In this document: positions 22,295-34,200 of the stretch, piece by piece
Numbering within the stretch: the first letter of the stretch is position 1
How the letters are laid out: the number at the start of each line of letters is the position of its first letter
NCBI GenBank assembly: GCA_030374805.1
Contig: JARGSG010000055.1
Location: forward strand, 1 to 37,971
DNA: 37,971 nt
Direction of reading: 5' to 3'
Origin: Gracilaria gracilis
Lineage: Eukaryota; Rhodophyta; Florideophyceae; Gracilariales; Gracilariaceae
Notes under the pieces: generated by a model
Told to the model about the DNA's origin: nothing
Seen by the model: only the letters and a program-made list of their open reading frames with translations
Database searches by the model: none
Position numbers and translations under genes: made by a program

Positions 22295-22324
22295 CGTGTA
22301 GAATGCAAAAGTGCATTTTACACG
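22295..22324 (+). promoter_or_regulatory. Hairpin motif at E'
   Basis: CGTGTAGAATGCA - AAAG - TGCATTTTACACG forms a 13-bp stem (one non-Watson-Crick G-T position) with a 4-base loop. The core is identical in the copy upstream of E. Confidence 0.75.
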
Positions 22325-22927
22325 TGGAGGATTGCTTCTCGCGACGCAGCTTTTGCAAATCATGAGAGCTTGCTGAACTCCGTTTGCAACAATCGTGGAC
22401 ATTGACGACAAGCTTATTTCAACCTTTTGTTCCCTCACATTGAGGTTATCGACTTGCCACATACCTGTCTAAAACCCAGATATTGATCCTGTTATTTAGC
22501 AGTATAACAAATCAGTAAGGCAGTGTCATAAACCACTTGCAGTGGGTCATATGCCAGCGACGGAATCAGGAAGCGAGAACGAATATCTCTTGATTTCATT
22601 AAGCGATTCTTCCCCAGAATACGGACGCAATGGCGGTTCGAACGTTGACGGTATATCTAGTGGCGATGGCCATGGGTCTGGGTCTGAATGGAATCTAGAT
22701 GATTTAATTGTTGACTCGTCCTCTGATTTGCAAAAGCAGAAAGACGAGTCGAGTCACAAAGTCGAGCATCCAGGGATTAGAGCCGAAGATATTTTACCAG
22801 AAATACAGAAAGCAGCTAGCCAACAGCCCAAAGTCGAATGATGGATTGAAGTATACCAGTTTGAAATCTCTTCGAAGGCAATAATCAGGTTTTCACAAGT
22901 TCTCTTTTAGAAGTGGAAATATCGGAG

Positions 22928-25900
22928 TCAAAGGTAGTATTCGTTGCCATAGGCAGTGAACAGTTCTACAGCACCACAAACCTTACATCTGAATTTGTCG
23001 CCTTTCGCCTTCAGGTATTTCTTAAAGCGGCGAACATCAAGAACGAATCGAATATAACTACTCTCAGAACGTAAGAATCTTTCAAAGCCTTCGCGTAGGA
23101 GAACCCTGAAATCAGAACCATTCTTGTAGTTTTCTTCGATATGAACGCACACGCTTTCAGAGTCTTCAACAGTATTAAAAGATGACCCAATACTGTTGTT
23201 GTTCATGAAATACCATAGGTGAGTGTCCGTAATACCTGCCATATACATAGTTTTCAAATCATATGGAGAAAGAAACCTGCCGAGCTCTTTGGAAGCGGTC
23301 TCTGCATCAACCAGTTCCCCTCGCGGGTACAATAAAGTAATTCGAGCATTAGATTTCTTCTCCATTAGCTTCTCACATTCGTCGAATGGTAGAAAGGCTC
23401 CAAGCTCAAACATTTCTCCATTTTTATCGTGAGAATTGGCACACAGTTCATTATCTGAGTATCCAGCCATCGGGGTTTCTCCCCCTTTTGTTCGGCGAAG
23501 AAGTAAACTTGAGTGACGGATGACCTTTACAGCTCCAAAAACATCTCCGTCTTCGCGTCCAACCTCACAGCGGAACATTGTCTTCATGGCATCGGGAACA
23601 TCATCAGTGTTGTTTATCTCATTTGCCTTGCTCTCAATGCCTTCCAAAGCACAATGCCCATCACAATGGCATTGCCGAAGGCATACGTCCCGAAGATACT
23701 TATAGCACCTTTTGTACTCTATTCCATGACTATAAGGCATAGCTCGGTAGAAGTTTCTCAAACTGTAAGTGATTTCATCATCATGACATAATGCTTTCAT
23801 CACAAAGAACTTCCCGCAAGTGAAGTCAAACAAATTACATTCAGCTTCAACAACGGTGAGATAAACGTCACGAAGAAAACGATCCTGATCTTGATGAGAC
23901 CATATGACACATGTTGGAATCGATGGGCGTCCCTTCACTTCGCGCGTAAAGGAATCTGCTATTTTGTATACCACAGCAGCTGAGACTAACGACACGGTTC
24001 GGTTCTCGATTACGTTCCAATCTTTCTTGCTCAATATGAAAATATTGCTTACTTCATAAAGAACACTGCCCAAGCGTAGCTCACTGCATGCTGATGAATC
24101 AAAGTCACTGCATATATATATGACAGTACTGAACTGCGTACCGTCTTTTGCACACTCTTGTAAAGCAAGCTTGGAACTCCGTCCGTCTTCCCAAAAGTCT
24201 CCAAAGTCCACGAAGGCAACCCCTGGAAGATTGCTCTTGTGAGGACTTGAAAAGAGAACGCGATCATCCCGTCCAATATGGACACCTAGAACTTTAAACC
24301 ATTCAGTCAATTGCATGGCATGAGTCCAGCAGCTCTCCAGACATCGCAACTTCCCTTGTTTCCCTTTCGTTTCCTTCTCACAGTTCTTCTTTATCCTATC
24401 TTCATCATTAAGAATGGCGCCCAAGTCAATTCCATGGCCGTCCAGTCTGTACTTCTTCGAAACCTTACCACTTCCTGCTTTCGAACGCTTTCGTTTTTTC
24501 CTTCGTGCCGGCTCTCCTTTCTTCATTGACGTCCGATGTATTCCTAGATTGGAGAGCGATCTAGCCTCAGTTTCGATCTCAATGACATCATCGGTATCCT
24601 CTTCCACATAAAGGTTCTGGCCACCTTCTTCAATGATCCCCTGTCCTTTATTGGAGTGCTCAGGAGATTTCTCATCTTCAAGACCAATACTCTGCAACAT
24701 GTTTTGAAGATCAGAGGTCTTAGAAAGTATCTCGCATGTTTCCTCTTCCGGAGAAGGGCGTCCCTTTAACTGAACTTCTTCAGGTTTTTGCTTCGGCCTC
24801 TCCGAAACATCTTCATTGGCTCCGTTTCCAGAAATTGTCGCATCCTTTTCTCCCGCGCTTGCAGCGATGCAACCTATCTTTTGTGCTGCTAGAAGTTCAG
24901 ATTTAGTTCCAGAAGCTCCAATCTCGTCTGGCTTAGAATCTGGGGATATAACTGTACCATGTTCAAAATCTCGAAAAAATGTATCTGAAGGCTCTGCAGC
25001 ATGTGAAGGAGCAGCATCATCAGAGTCGGAACAGAGAGCATCCGTTGCTAAATCTCCTTGAGATTTCTTCTCACTCAGAATTGGACGTTCGACATCCAGT
25101 TTCGCCCGCATTGCCAACAGCAGCATGCTTTGGTTCATTTTCACGTTCATTCTCCCCTTCCACGTCAGCACGTTGCTTCGCAAATGGAACATCATCGTTT
25201 ACCTTGCTGCTCGACTCTTTTAACCCCGCATGCAAAGAAAGGTTTGCGTTTGCTTCTTCAACATTTCGTTCAATCTCTTCGGATGGCATATCGTTTTCCT
25301 TTTTCGCATTTTGCCAATTATGCAGCACGGAATTGTGCTGACCTCCCTCACTTAGCCTAGTAGCATTTGAACTCTTATCGGCAGTCTCCATTTCTAAAGC
25401 ATTCGAAACATTTGTAAATTGTACGAAGTCAACACTGTTAATTTCTGACTCACGAAGGTCCCACATGGTGAAGAGTGTTGAATTTGGCAGTGCTTCCTTC
25501 AAAACTGAACGAAAATTACGAAAGAAGTCACTTTCTCCACTAGAGCTGCTTTTCTTGACCAGCTTTCCTTCGCCAACTTTTAAAAGCGTTTTCCATACTA
25601 CTTTCTCTTCAGCATTTTCATCAAGAGCTTCAAACGAAATGTCCTTCGGAATCAGATCAATGATATAGGATGCTACTCTATTCAATATGGTCTCCGACTT
25701 CCAAGGCATTTGCATTTTCCATGCGACTATGGCTGTCACTACGACACCTAGTTGTAGTCTCTCCTTTAAAAGCAGAGAACAACCACGAAATAAACGTTGC
25801 CCTTCTGACTCTTTCGCAGGAAAAAGTTTTGAAATGTTTCTAGTCCGAGAAGAAACGAAGAGAACCCTTTTCGGCCTCGCAAAACTGCTTTCGGGACAAA

Positions 25901-26620
25901 GAGTCCTGTACTTCTGTGCTTCTCCATGACATGCTTCACTGAAGAAAATAATGCAAAGGAGATGGCCAAGATCTTCTTCACAGAGTCAGTACCAGGCAGC
26001 AACAACTTGCTGCTGAGTTCTTTGTCTTTTAAGAGTTCTTTCAACCCTGAAAACTGTGTTCCAGGTTCTGGCAAACAGTTCATGATGTCTGTTACGCACG
26101 GGACATTGGCAAGAACCGATCTCCAGTTTTGTAAGGAGAGGAAGCGGGACGCGCTCGGGGAGAAGTCCAAAACTATTTTGACCAGAAATTTCGACGTGGC
26201 GAACAGCTCTGAGTTGCTTTTCTCACCAGTTTTGACATATCTCCGGATCGATTCGATCCAATGTCTTCCATCGACAAAGTTCATGGTGCCGATAACCCCA
26301 GCAGTCTTGAGGTGCAGAAGAGGAAGTGACTGGAACCTCTGGAGCGTTTCTCCATGTACATTCCATACATTCAATCCACGTAGATCTGATTGGGAAACAT
26401 TCACGATAGAAAATAGTTCCATATCTCTTTTGCTAAGGGAAACGATCGGCATTCCCAGACGAGTTTTGTCCACTCCATATACTTGGAATTCTTGTATTAA
26501 ATTATTGATGAGTTCTTCATCTCTGTTTCGCAAAGAGATGTTCCTAGTCTGCCTTTCAATCTCATTGAGGTCGTTGGCAGTGATCAGCACTATTCGCGGA
26601 AGTTGTGGGCCGTCTTCCAT
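22928..26620 (-). CDS. Gene B: ParB-like domain plus inactive-looking permuted DNA methyltransferase (two frameshifts)
   Basis: The first ATG of the frame is 26620. A good splice acceptor (pyrimidine tract then CAG, ending 26672) lies just upstream, so an earlier exon is possible. Residues 117-120 are DGRH within NFVDGRHWIESIRR, resembling the DG.HR box of ParB-like domains. A long acidic linker follows, then a basic NLS-like ARRKKRKRSK near 24500. The last third aligns with the methyltransferase of gene D: GVAFVDFGDFWEDG (about 24220-24180) sits at motif IV, STVIYICSDF at the next strand, and LFDFTCGKFFVMKAL then GIEYKRC (about 23835-23710) at motif I/II. DPPY is thus replaced by DFGD, which should abolish base methylation. 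A CX2C (FRCKVCG) lies near the end. The frame shifts near 25.82 kb and 25.10 kb. The promoter has a hairpin motif at 26875-26904. Confidence 0.65.
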
Positions 26621-26740
26621 CGATACTTTCGCTCGATGGAGGCTTCTAAGATAACCAGACAGTTTTGGAGCCTGTGAGGAAAAGCAAAAGCCTACGGCCA
26701 AGCCTGAATGAGATAATGAGCCGCAAACCAAGAAGAACAA

Positions 26741-27136
26741 ACTGTTATTGTTGGCTACCTACAGTGGCCTGCTCTGCAATTGCAGGGTGTGTGGAACTAT
26801 CTAACTTGAACGTATGTAGCTGCAAGTCCTGCTCATCTTGGAAGTCAAAGCTCCAAAATTCAATACCTGTACAACGTGTAGATCGCAAAAGTGCATTCTA
26901 CACGTGTATGATTGGTTGCCAGGCAGCTGCAGAGGGTACAGTACCTCTGTATTGAAAAATTGGAGCGTTCTATATAGACTGCATGTAACTATACCATTGT
27001 ATTGTGGAAAACCGAAGCGGTATGTCTTGTGTCTATTGATCCTTATAACAATACCATAGCATAATCATTCATCATCCAACCCGCGCCTTTGTTATTTTCA
27101 TCACTCTTCCCTCCGTATGAACCCCCTTCGTGACTA
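26741..27136. other. Intergenic region between genes B and C
   Basis: It holds the 3' end side of gene C and the upstream region of gene B. Apart from the hairpin motif at 26875-26904 I see no gene. Confidence 0.4.
26875..26904 (+). promoter_or_regulatory. Hairpin motif upstream of gene B
   Basis: CGTGTAGATCGCA - AAAG - TGCATTCTACACG, preceded by ACCTGTACAA as in the copies at E and E'. The stem outer parts pair (CGTGTAGA with TCTACACG) and GCA pairs with TGC. It lies about 255 bp before the gene B ATG. Confidence 0.65.
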
Positions 27137-30100
27137 TTACCACCCCCCGTCTCCCAGTTCCGATCCAAATTCCGCATGCGGGTCATGGTCTTCCTCTTCT
27201 GTCTCATTTTTCAGGTCTTTCTTGTACTGACTTGGTCTGAACTGAGCGTTCAAGTGGACACCATCTGGTAAATTGTAACCTTCTGGAACGAAGTACATAT
27301 GGTATCGCAAACTTCCATTTTGTGAAATAAAATCGGTGTGGGACGCTCCTGCATGAAAAACAATCACCCCGCCCTACCTAAGACAGACTTCGGGGAGGAA
27401 TGTGGACGAGGCCAACTTTGCTCACACGAGACAGTGCTCTTACTTTCTCTCCCTGCAAGCGCAATGGACTTGTGTGCCCCCTCACAGACCCAAATTGCCG
27501 CTCCACCGCTACTTGTGCAGATAACAAAGTAGCCAGGATTCCCCTGGCCGCTCAAAGTATCCTCACGGTTCAACCCAGGAAAGTCCGAGTGCAGCATTTG
27601 TCGCCCGCAGTTCACCGAAGTGTATAGCCAACGCCCTCCAGTCCTTGGCATGAACATTTTCTTAGAACCCTCTCCGGTTCCTTTTATTGTACAAGAAAAT
27701 TGTCTCTGAAGTCCTGCTTTTCGGTTGTTTGCCACCCGAAGCAATGCCATGATCTGACCCAGACGGCAATCAACGAGCGCACGAGCTCGTACAGCCCAGA
27801 CCCGGTTTGGATTCTGTTCAATCGATTCCGTTATTCCCGTCCACGTGCTTATATAACGTCCGCAACCCTCTTTAGACATCATATGATCCTTCTCCAATCC
27901 TTCATTCAGGATCGTGTTCCACTCCTTCCGATTATTCAGTTCTTTAAGTTCATGTTCTCCAGGAAAATTCGTAACCATTTCTTGTACTAAGGATGAAAAG
28001 AATCCAGTTGAGTCTCGCAATTTACATAACGCCTCGCCCCGGACAGAATTTGGAATCTGTTCGTCATTCAAAAACCCTTCCAGAATGCAATATCCTTTCT
28101 CGAACAACTGGGCTTGCCGTTGCGCAAAGTAAGCAATCGCTACATCATCCTCAACTACAGCAGCAGTCCACAGTTGCTGGTCAACAGTCTTTCCTGCCAC
28201 TTCTTCCTCCTTTAACAATACGTCTTCTAAACCATTTGCGCGGTAGTACTCATACGCTGCATGCCAGTGCACTATATGATGCGTGTCGCGTAAATCTGCC
28301 AACGTAATTATGCGCAAGCATTCTGCCCTGTGTCCTTGCGGCACAAATATACTCCGCAACCAAGGCCCCTTCGCCTCAATTGGATTCCTGAATTCTCTTC
28401 TTTCCAAGAGGCCGTGCCTAAGCTCTTTCCCGTCTACTTCCTCATCCTCATCTGTCCTTTCTATTATCTGCCGCCATCCTGAAGAGCTTGGGATCTTGGT
28501 AACTAGTCTTGTCCATGGTGGGAAAGCAAGTCCTTCGAACGGAGCATCTACACCAGTTATTCCTATTGGTAGCTTATCTGGGACATCATCCTCGAATTTG
28601 CGTCGTCTGGGACCCACAAATTCAAGTGCCTGAACTTTTTTGGGTTCCGTGTTCCTCATTATTGCCTTTCTTTGTCCCACGTTGCGAATCATTTGTTCAG
28701 ATTCTCGCGTCTTATCAACATCAGTGTCACAATCTTTATTTGCTCCGTACAGCACAGAGAACTGCACCATTTCCAAGTGCTCGATGATTTCCTCCATCTT
28801 GCGCTGGTCCAGTTTTCGGAACTTTTTCACGATGTCGTCCACATTCAGAACTCCCGGGGCAAACAAAGCGTCTTCGGCATCGGTAGAGTCCACAATCTTC
28901 CTACGCTTCCTTTTTCCCTGCTTTCGTCTTCCAGTGTTTGGTCGAGAACCTCCCTTGGATTTCTTGGAAGTACTTCCCGTTGTTTCTCTTGGATTTTTGG
29001 TTGCTCTTGTTTCTGATTCTCCACAAGATGGAGGTTCCGTGATTTGGGGTTTTTCTCTCGATGCGGACGGTGTAACAAAATCTTTTGATCTTGTAAATGC
29101 ACCTACGCCTTCTTCTGAAATACTTTCTCTTCTAGTCTTCTGCTGTAAAGCAAACCGTTCAGCAGTGTTCGAATCTCCCGGACGACACTGTTGCGGCAAC
29201 TCCGATATACATGCGTCGTTCAGGTTAGTGGCATTCTCCCTCACAACGTCTCCCAGATCTTTCCCAACAATGCTCACCAGAAATTTTCGAACTTGTCTTA
29301 AACGAAGCCTTCTTTCTCGATCTCGTCTGGTTTTAGACTTAAACTGCCGGAATCCCACCATGTTATGCACAATAGCCACATTCAGTTGCACAGTTTCACT
29401 ATTTGTCGCTTTCACCCCATCCTGTAATAGTTCTCCCACACTTCTATTGTGGTAATTTGCCGTGCGCTCCACTTGGTTATACAGAATCTTGACGTTGGCA
29501 TAAAACGAGGACATCACGGTGTAAAAAGCACCCGCCCCACGGCCGCTTTCGATTCTTCCAATCGCACATGCCAAACAAAGTTTAAACCCATCCAAAGGCA
29601 TTCCCCACAGAATCGAGTTTGACAAATGAACTAGGCCAAGTGAAGGGCATTTCGTAAAGGCGGCCTCCAAAATCTTGAATACTTCATCGTCTTTGGCCAT
29701 CCTGTATGCAATGTTCGCATAACGTAGAATTTGCCTGACCTGAAGATCGCCTAAAGCACCAGTGCTCTTCACCATCGCTGCCACGTCTACCACCCGTAGT
29801 TGCGACATTGTGACTGTTCTTCTCTCAATGGCTGCTTTCACATGCGAAACGCAGGCGTGCAAATTGTCCATGACGTTCATCGGCAACACTTGCTGCGAGT
29901 TCTGATTCAAAACCGCACCAAGGCCAAGCACTTCAAACATTGAAAGCAGTGTGCCATCCGCCTTCGAAAACAGGGTGGCTTCATAATTTTCCAACAGGTT
30001 CCTGAAATAGTTTGCGATGTCAGGGTTCTGGCTCTCGGCTAACCGCCTGAATGCTTTTAGCCTATGGCGCCCGTCCACAATCCAGCATTCCTTGACGACA

Positions 30101-30585
30101 CGCTCGTACCGGTCCTCACCCATCACGAAATACGCACCTGGTACATCTTCTTTCGCTCTACTTTGGAGAGCAACAGAAATGCGTCCCAGTTCTGGAAGAT
30201 TCAAAGCCTTGCTGAACTTTTGCTCGAGGATTTCAATATGCCCATTCCTTATGGCACGCAAGGGATCTGAAGGTTCAACGGCCAGCGTTAATAGATTGAT
30301 ACGAACAACTCTTCGTTCAAATTTGTCAAAGTCGATCTCTGGAATGGCTAGCCTCTTCGTTGCTTCTTCAATGGCCTTCTCGGTACTGGTACCCCCAAAT
30401 TCATCTACATGTACTACTTCGTCATCATCGACTGCCACAACATCGTCTCTATCATCATATTGCGCATCGTGTTGACGCTGTTGTGGTGGCTGCGGTTCTG
30501 GGCCAGGTAGAATGTCATCTTCATACTCCACAGGGTTGCATGGCCGTTGATTCGACTCGTTCACTCTTTCGGTCGATGGAACCAT
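27137..30585 (-). CDS. Gene C: ParB-like domain fused to a 2OG-Fe(II) dioxygenase (one frameshift)
   Basis: The frame is open from ATG 30585 (GTG at 30621 would add 12 residues) to a stop at 27364, and the final part continues in another frame to 27137. Residues 171-175 are DGRHR in ECWIVDGRHRLKAFRR, a ParB/Srx-type box. Basic stretches at about 415-435 and 540-560 (RKQGKRKRRK) suggest nuclear location. The C-terminal third reads like a dioxygenase: FEKGYCILEGFL, then LHSDFP with H999 and D1001, IWVCEGAHKS, and after the frame change VIVFHAGASH (distal His) and LRYHMYF (2OG-binding Arg). H-x-D to distal His is about 78 residues. The frame change is at a G4 run (27367-27370). Family members hydroxylate proteins, lipids or nucleic-acid bases; the fusion partner suggests DNA, which is inference. 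Confidence 0.7.
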
Positions 30586-30804
30586 TACTTCGCGCTTCTT
30601 GGCTCTGCTTCCTTGGTGCACAGAAAAGGTAGTACTTCTCGGTGAAATTCCCAGTCACCACGAGGCGAACACGAAAAAGCGACACAGGGTAAACTGTTCT
30701 TCTTGTAATGTACCAAAGCTAAGACTCAACACATTGCTCCGCGTCCGCATTCGTCCATGGTGTATGACCAGGGGCTCTTGTCCCAAAATATAACTTGAAT
30801 GCTT

Positions 30805-30841
30805 CATGTCCTAGGACACCATGAAAAAGTGGTTCATGTTC
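30805..30841 (-). promoter_or_regulatory. Palindromic upstream motif facing gene C
   Basis: On the minus strand: GAACATGAACC, ACTTTTTCATGG, then TGTCCTAGGACATG. The palindrome is at 30807-30818, about 220 bp before the gene C ATG. Confidence 0.7.
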
Positions 30842-30918
30842 TTGCATCACGGAATTTTCAAAAAAAGTTTTTGTAAATAAATACCAATTTTTTGGAAACA
30901 CCCCGCGCGCTTTGCACG

Positions 30919-30954
30919 AACATGAACCAAGTTTTCGCCATGTCCTAGGACATG
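30919..30954 (+). promoter_or_regulatory. Palindromic upstream motif facing gene D
   Basis: AACATGAACC-AA-GTTTTCGC followed by CATGTCCTAGGACATG, a perfect 16-bp palindrome (30939-30954). It lies about 300 bp before the gene D ATG. Confidence 0.75.
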
Positions 30955-31250
30955 GCCCCCCGGCAATATTGCTTTCTTTTTCAAGGATTCGGTCGCATTC
31001 CCAGAGCGCTCGCTGTTCATCAACGAGCTTCTTTCCGGATCATTTTCATCGCGCATCCGCAAACACTACCATACTGCGCCACCTTCAAAACGTAAACAAG
31101 TTCATTGCAGGCATTACGAACGAGCTTTAATCCCTCCAACACTGTTGAGGCCATACTTGAAACTCTCTTTTCTTCAAGACGCAGGATTATTTTGTCGAAG
31201 CGCCTCTGCTCTATTTGGCCATCCGCCTTTCCTAGCACCAGAGTCGCAAC

Positions 31251-34200
31251 ATGACGACAAAGGCCATTCGTACCATTACTTGCTTTTTAGCCTGCCGCGA
31301 AGTATGGCTCGAGCAATGCCCGGAAGTAGTAACGCAAGCTCAGAATTACGCATCATTCGCGAAATGGATAAGGCAGTTGGAGGAGGCTAAAAGGTCTGCA
31401 GGTGAGCCTTCACCACATCCTCCCGCTGTGGCCAACCTTCTTCACGTGCTTCTAGACGGAAGGGACATCAGAAATTACGAAACCGCAAGCTTGGCTGTGG
31501 GGGGGTTGTTTAATCAACACCTTCACAATTACTACCGCATCGCTTTTGCTACCGATATGCACCCTGGAGAGTCAGACCGCCGAGTACGGCAGTTTGTTTT
31601 GCATTTATGCAACTGTAGACTCCGCTGGTATCCTTACACCTCTTTACTGGTTCCATTCTTTACTTGTTCTGTTTTTCGCCCAGCTCGAACAACGGCGAAA
31701 CAAAAGGACAGTATTTTCCTCACGGAACCATCAACAAGGTGGGAACAACTTTTGTTCTTATCCGCCCTGGTGCATATATCAAAGTTTCGGAAGGACAAAG
31801 GCTCTCACATCCCATCCCTGAAGAGATTAGGTCGAAAGGGAGCCCAACGTATTGGGAAATCCATACAGCTGCTTGTACGCGCTTGGGACCGATTTTCTTT
31901 TTATCTGGGTTTCCAGAGCGTGGAGCAACTATGCACTCCTTACGTTTTTCTCGATAACAACCTGGTATACAAAGTGGTCGATTCCCGATCGGATGGCTAT
32001 GTTTCAAGGCGTTCTGCGAAAGAATTTCATATATCCCCGAGTCTAACACATGATCCGACGCAAGTTTCCCAGTTCGCCTTATCTATCACAGACACAATTG
32101 ACAACAGCTTGCGTGAAATTGTATCCGATTTCCTTGCTGATATATATGCAGTAACGGAATACGACGAATTATACTCGTGCCAAGACCAAGGTCCCTTCCG
32201 TTTTTATGAATCATTGAAGGTGCCGACCTCCTGTAGTACCCCCTCTGCTTCTCAACACACACATATGGACACTGATCTTCTCCCCAACCATTTTCTTCGG
32301 TATCCCTACGCTTTGACTGCCAATATTCGCAGTTCGGTGGAGATGTACAAATCACCAAAAACGGTGCCCCACCGGGTCCTTTTGAGGATCCGATGTCGAC
32401 CACCTTCTGATACGCCGCTTTCAAAGCAACCACCCCGCAAGAGAAGAAAAAGTGATGCACCAAAAACTGCCTCTGGTTCTACCGTATACAACGTCCCGAA
32501 ACCGCTGCACCGCCGAACTCTCAACGATTTGTTGCGCACCCCACCACTCAATGCGGGAAAAGGTGCGTCAAGTGAAGAAGATGCAAATCCGGGAGCTTCC
32601 GTCCCAGAACTGGCGGCGATTAAACAGCGTGACTTGCATTCGGCAATCAGCAATCTTTACAACATCGTTGGGGACAAGTTTGCTCTCCTGGATACTGGGT
32701 TCGAGAACTTCGCAAATGCTTTGAGGCTGAAGTACGGACATTTGAACATCATTGGTAAAACGCAACTTGTTCTAATTGATCCTCCTCGTAATATTCGCGA
32801 CTACTCGTACGATACCCTCAATCACGACCAAATAATAATGACGGTACGTCTGATTGGGAAACTCCTTCGCCCTGGAGGTCATGCACTCATTTTGTCGTCA
32901 TTTCAGATGGCGCAAACCTGGATAGAGCTGTTTACAAAGGCCCCGAATCTCCCGGCAACGAAACTTCGTTGTGAAGATTTCGAAGCAGATATGGAAGACA
33001 CTGACGATGATAGTAGCAGTGATGAAAGTGAAGAGGGCGAAAGTACTGGACGTACACCAACAACACCTCCCCACCGTAAGAGCAGCTTAACTAAATCAAC
33101 ATTCACTGTCGATCAAGTTCCAATCGTGTTCTCATGGCATCCTTCTCAAAACAAGGGCAGCAGTTCGAAAAGAAAGAATTCCATTCTCGTAAACATGAAT
33201 GAGTACGCGATACACGTGAAGAGAAATGGTCTCACTTCCGCAAACGAATTCGAAATGGAAAACACGGACAGAAATTTCAACTTCGTCGGGTGTTCTTACC
33301 CACCTTGGAAAAACACAATAAACAATATCAAAGATCTCCCACCACACGAGCAGGTTCGGGTAACTTTTAACCCAAGTGCCCCAGATGGTACCGATTCCAG
33401 AAACTCAACGGATACAATTGGTTCTCGTGTCAAGACTTACGCTCTACGAAGTGATCAAAAACCGATCGCACTGATCCAAGAACTTATTGCTCGCTACTCC
33501 AGGCCTGGCGACATTGTGATCGACTTTTTTGCTGGAACGTTCTCAACAGCGATAGCCGCAATGTCACTGCCAGGACACCGCCGTTTCTTTGGTTGTGAAA
33601 TAGACGTACGGTGTCATGCAGCTGCAAAGCTGAACTTTCTTATTGCTCTCTCGAAGACGATATACTACAGGGCAAACGATATCTTGTTTGATATGGGCCT
33701 GTATAAAAAAGCTATGTGCCTTATAACTACTGTGGTTCGGCTTCTCACATGCGGAAGTGTGGAGAATGCCGTGTTTCCAGGGAACCTGTACTTGAAACGT
33801 GTTGATCCACTTACCGTTCTCGCTGGTGACAAGCGCTGGAGAGCTCCCGCTCCATATCCGCATTACCAAAGGTTTTCTAGTGCCATACTTGCAGCACTGA
33901 GCTCAATGTGGAACGATCATGCTTTTGTCCGAATGGCAAACAGTACACCATTCCAAAAATGGACGGAACGTTACCAAGGGCTTCTGCAACAGGTGAGCAT
34001 GGAAGATCTGTTACTGGTGGAAAGTTCTGCGAACAACCTCATTATTGCAAAGAGTACCATACAGCACCCACTCGCCGGTAAAGGTGCATTTGCGGCCCAA
34101 ACGTTTCGAAAAGACCAGGTCATCTGCCAGTATTACGGCACTTTAGTCTACCACGACCTTACCAAGAGGCACCAGGAGGTGAAAAGTGCCTATTCGTGTT

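Larger units (their letters stand above)
22111..22866 (+). pseudogene. Truncated duplicate of gene E with its upstream region (E')
   Basis: This block aligns with 35255-36049 in the same orientation, from ACAGTGCTTTTCAGCTTCTG to GAAGTATACCAGT. It contains both upstream motifs. A deletion of about 53 bases after 22471 removes the segment carrying the probable ATG of gene E. The remaining frame (22551-22841, from MPATESGSENEYLL) reproduces the acidic/serine-rich N-terminus of E, then stops. Downstream of 22866 similarity ends abruptly and the 3' end of gene B begins 62 bp later. The whole peptidase domain is missing. It is a relic of an older E copy. Confidence 0.85.
30586..31250. promoter_or_regulatory. 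Bidirectional promoter region between genes C and D
   Basis: Genes C and D diverge from this 665-bp region. It contains two copies of the palindromic motif in opposite orientations, one facing each gene. Each lies 220-300 bp from its start codon. No coding frame of note is seen. Confidence 0.6.

Noticed and set aside
22086..22358. Minus-strand frame starting MQKLRREKQ that is also present at 35265-35489
   Set aside because: Similarity is explained by the DNA duplication. It overlaps the hairpin and palindrome motifs, and its C-terminal part is not conserved in frame.
25926..26654. 242-codon plus-strand frame opposite gene B
   Set aside because: The minus strand carries the DGRH box and homology to the module. 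This frame has no recognisable motif.
27364..27443. An intron in gene C (GTAAGA at about 27443 to TAG at 27374)
   Set aside because: The donor is in phase 1 and the acceptor joins in phase 0, so splicing does not restore the dioxygenase frame; a one-base frame change at the G4 run does.
28640..29455. 271-codon plus-strand frame opposite gene C
   Set aside because: It is antisense to the conserved ParB/dioxygenase frame, has no motifs and is rich in Ser/Leu/Phe, as expected of a complement of a charged coding frame.
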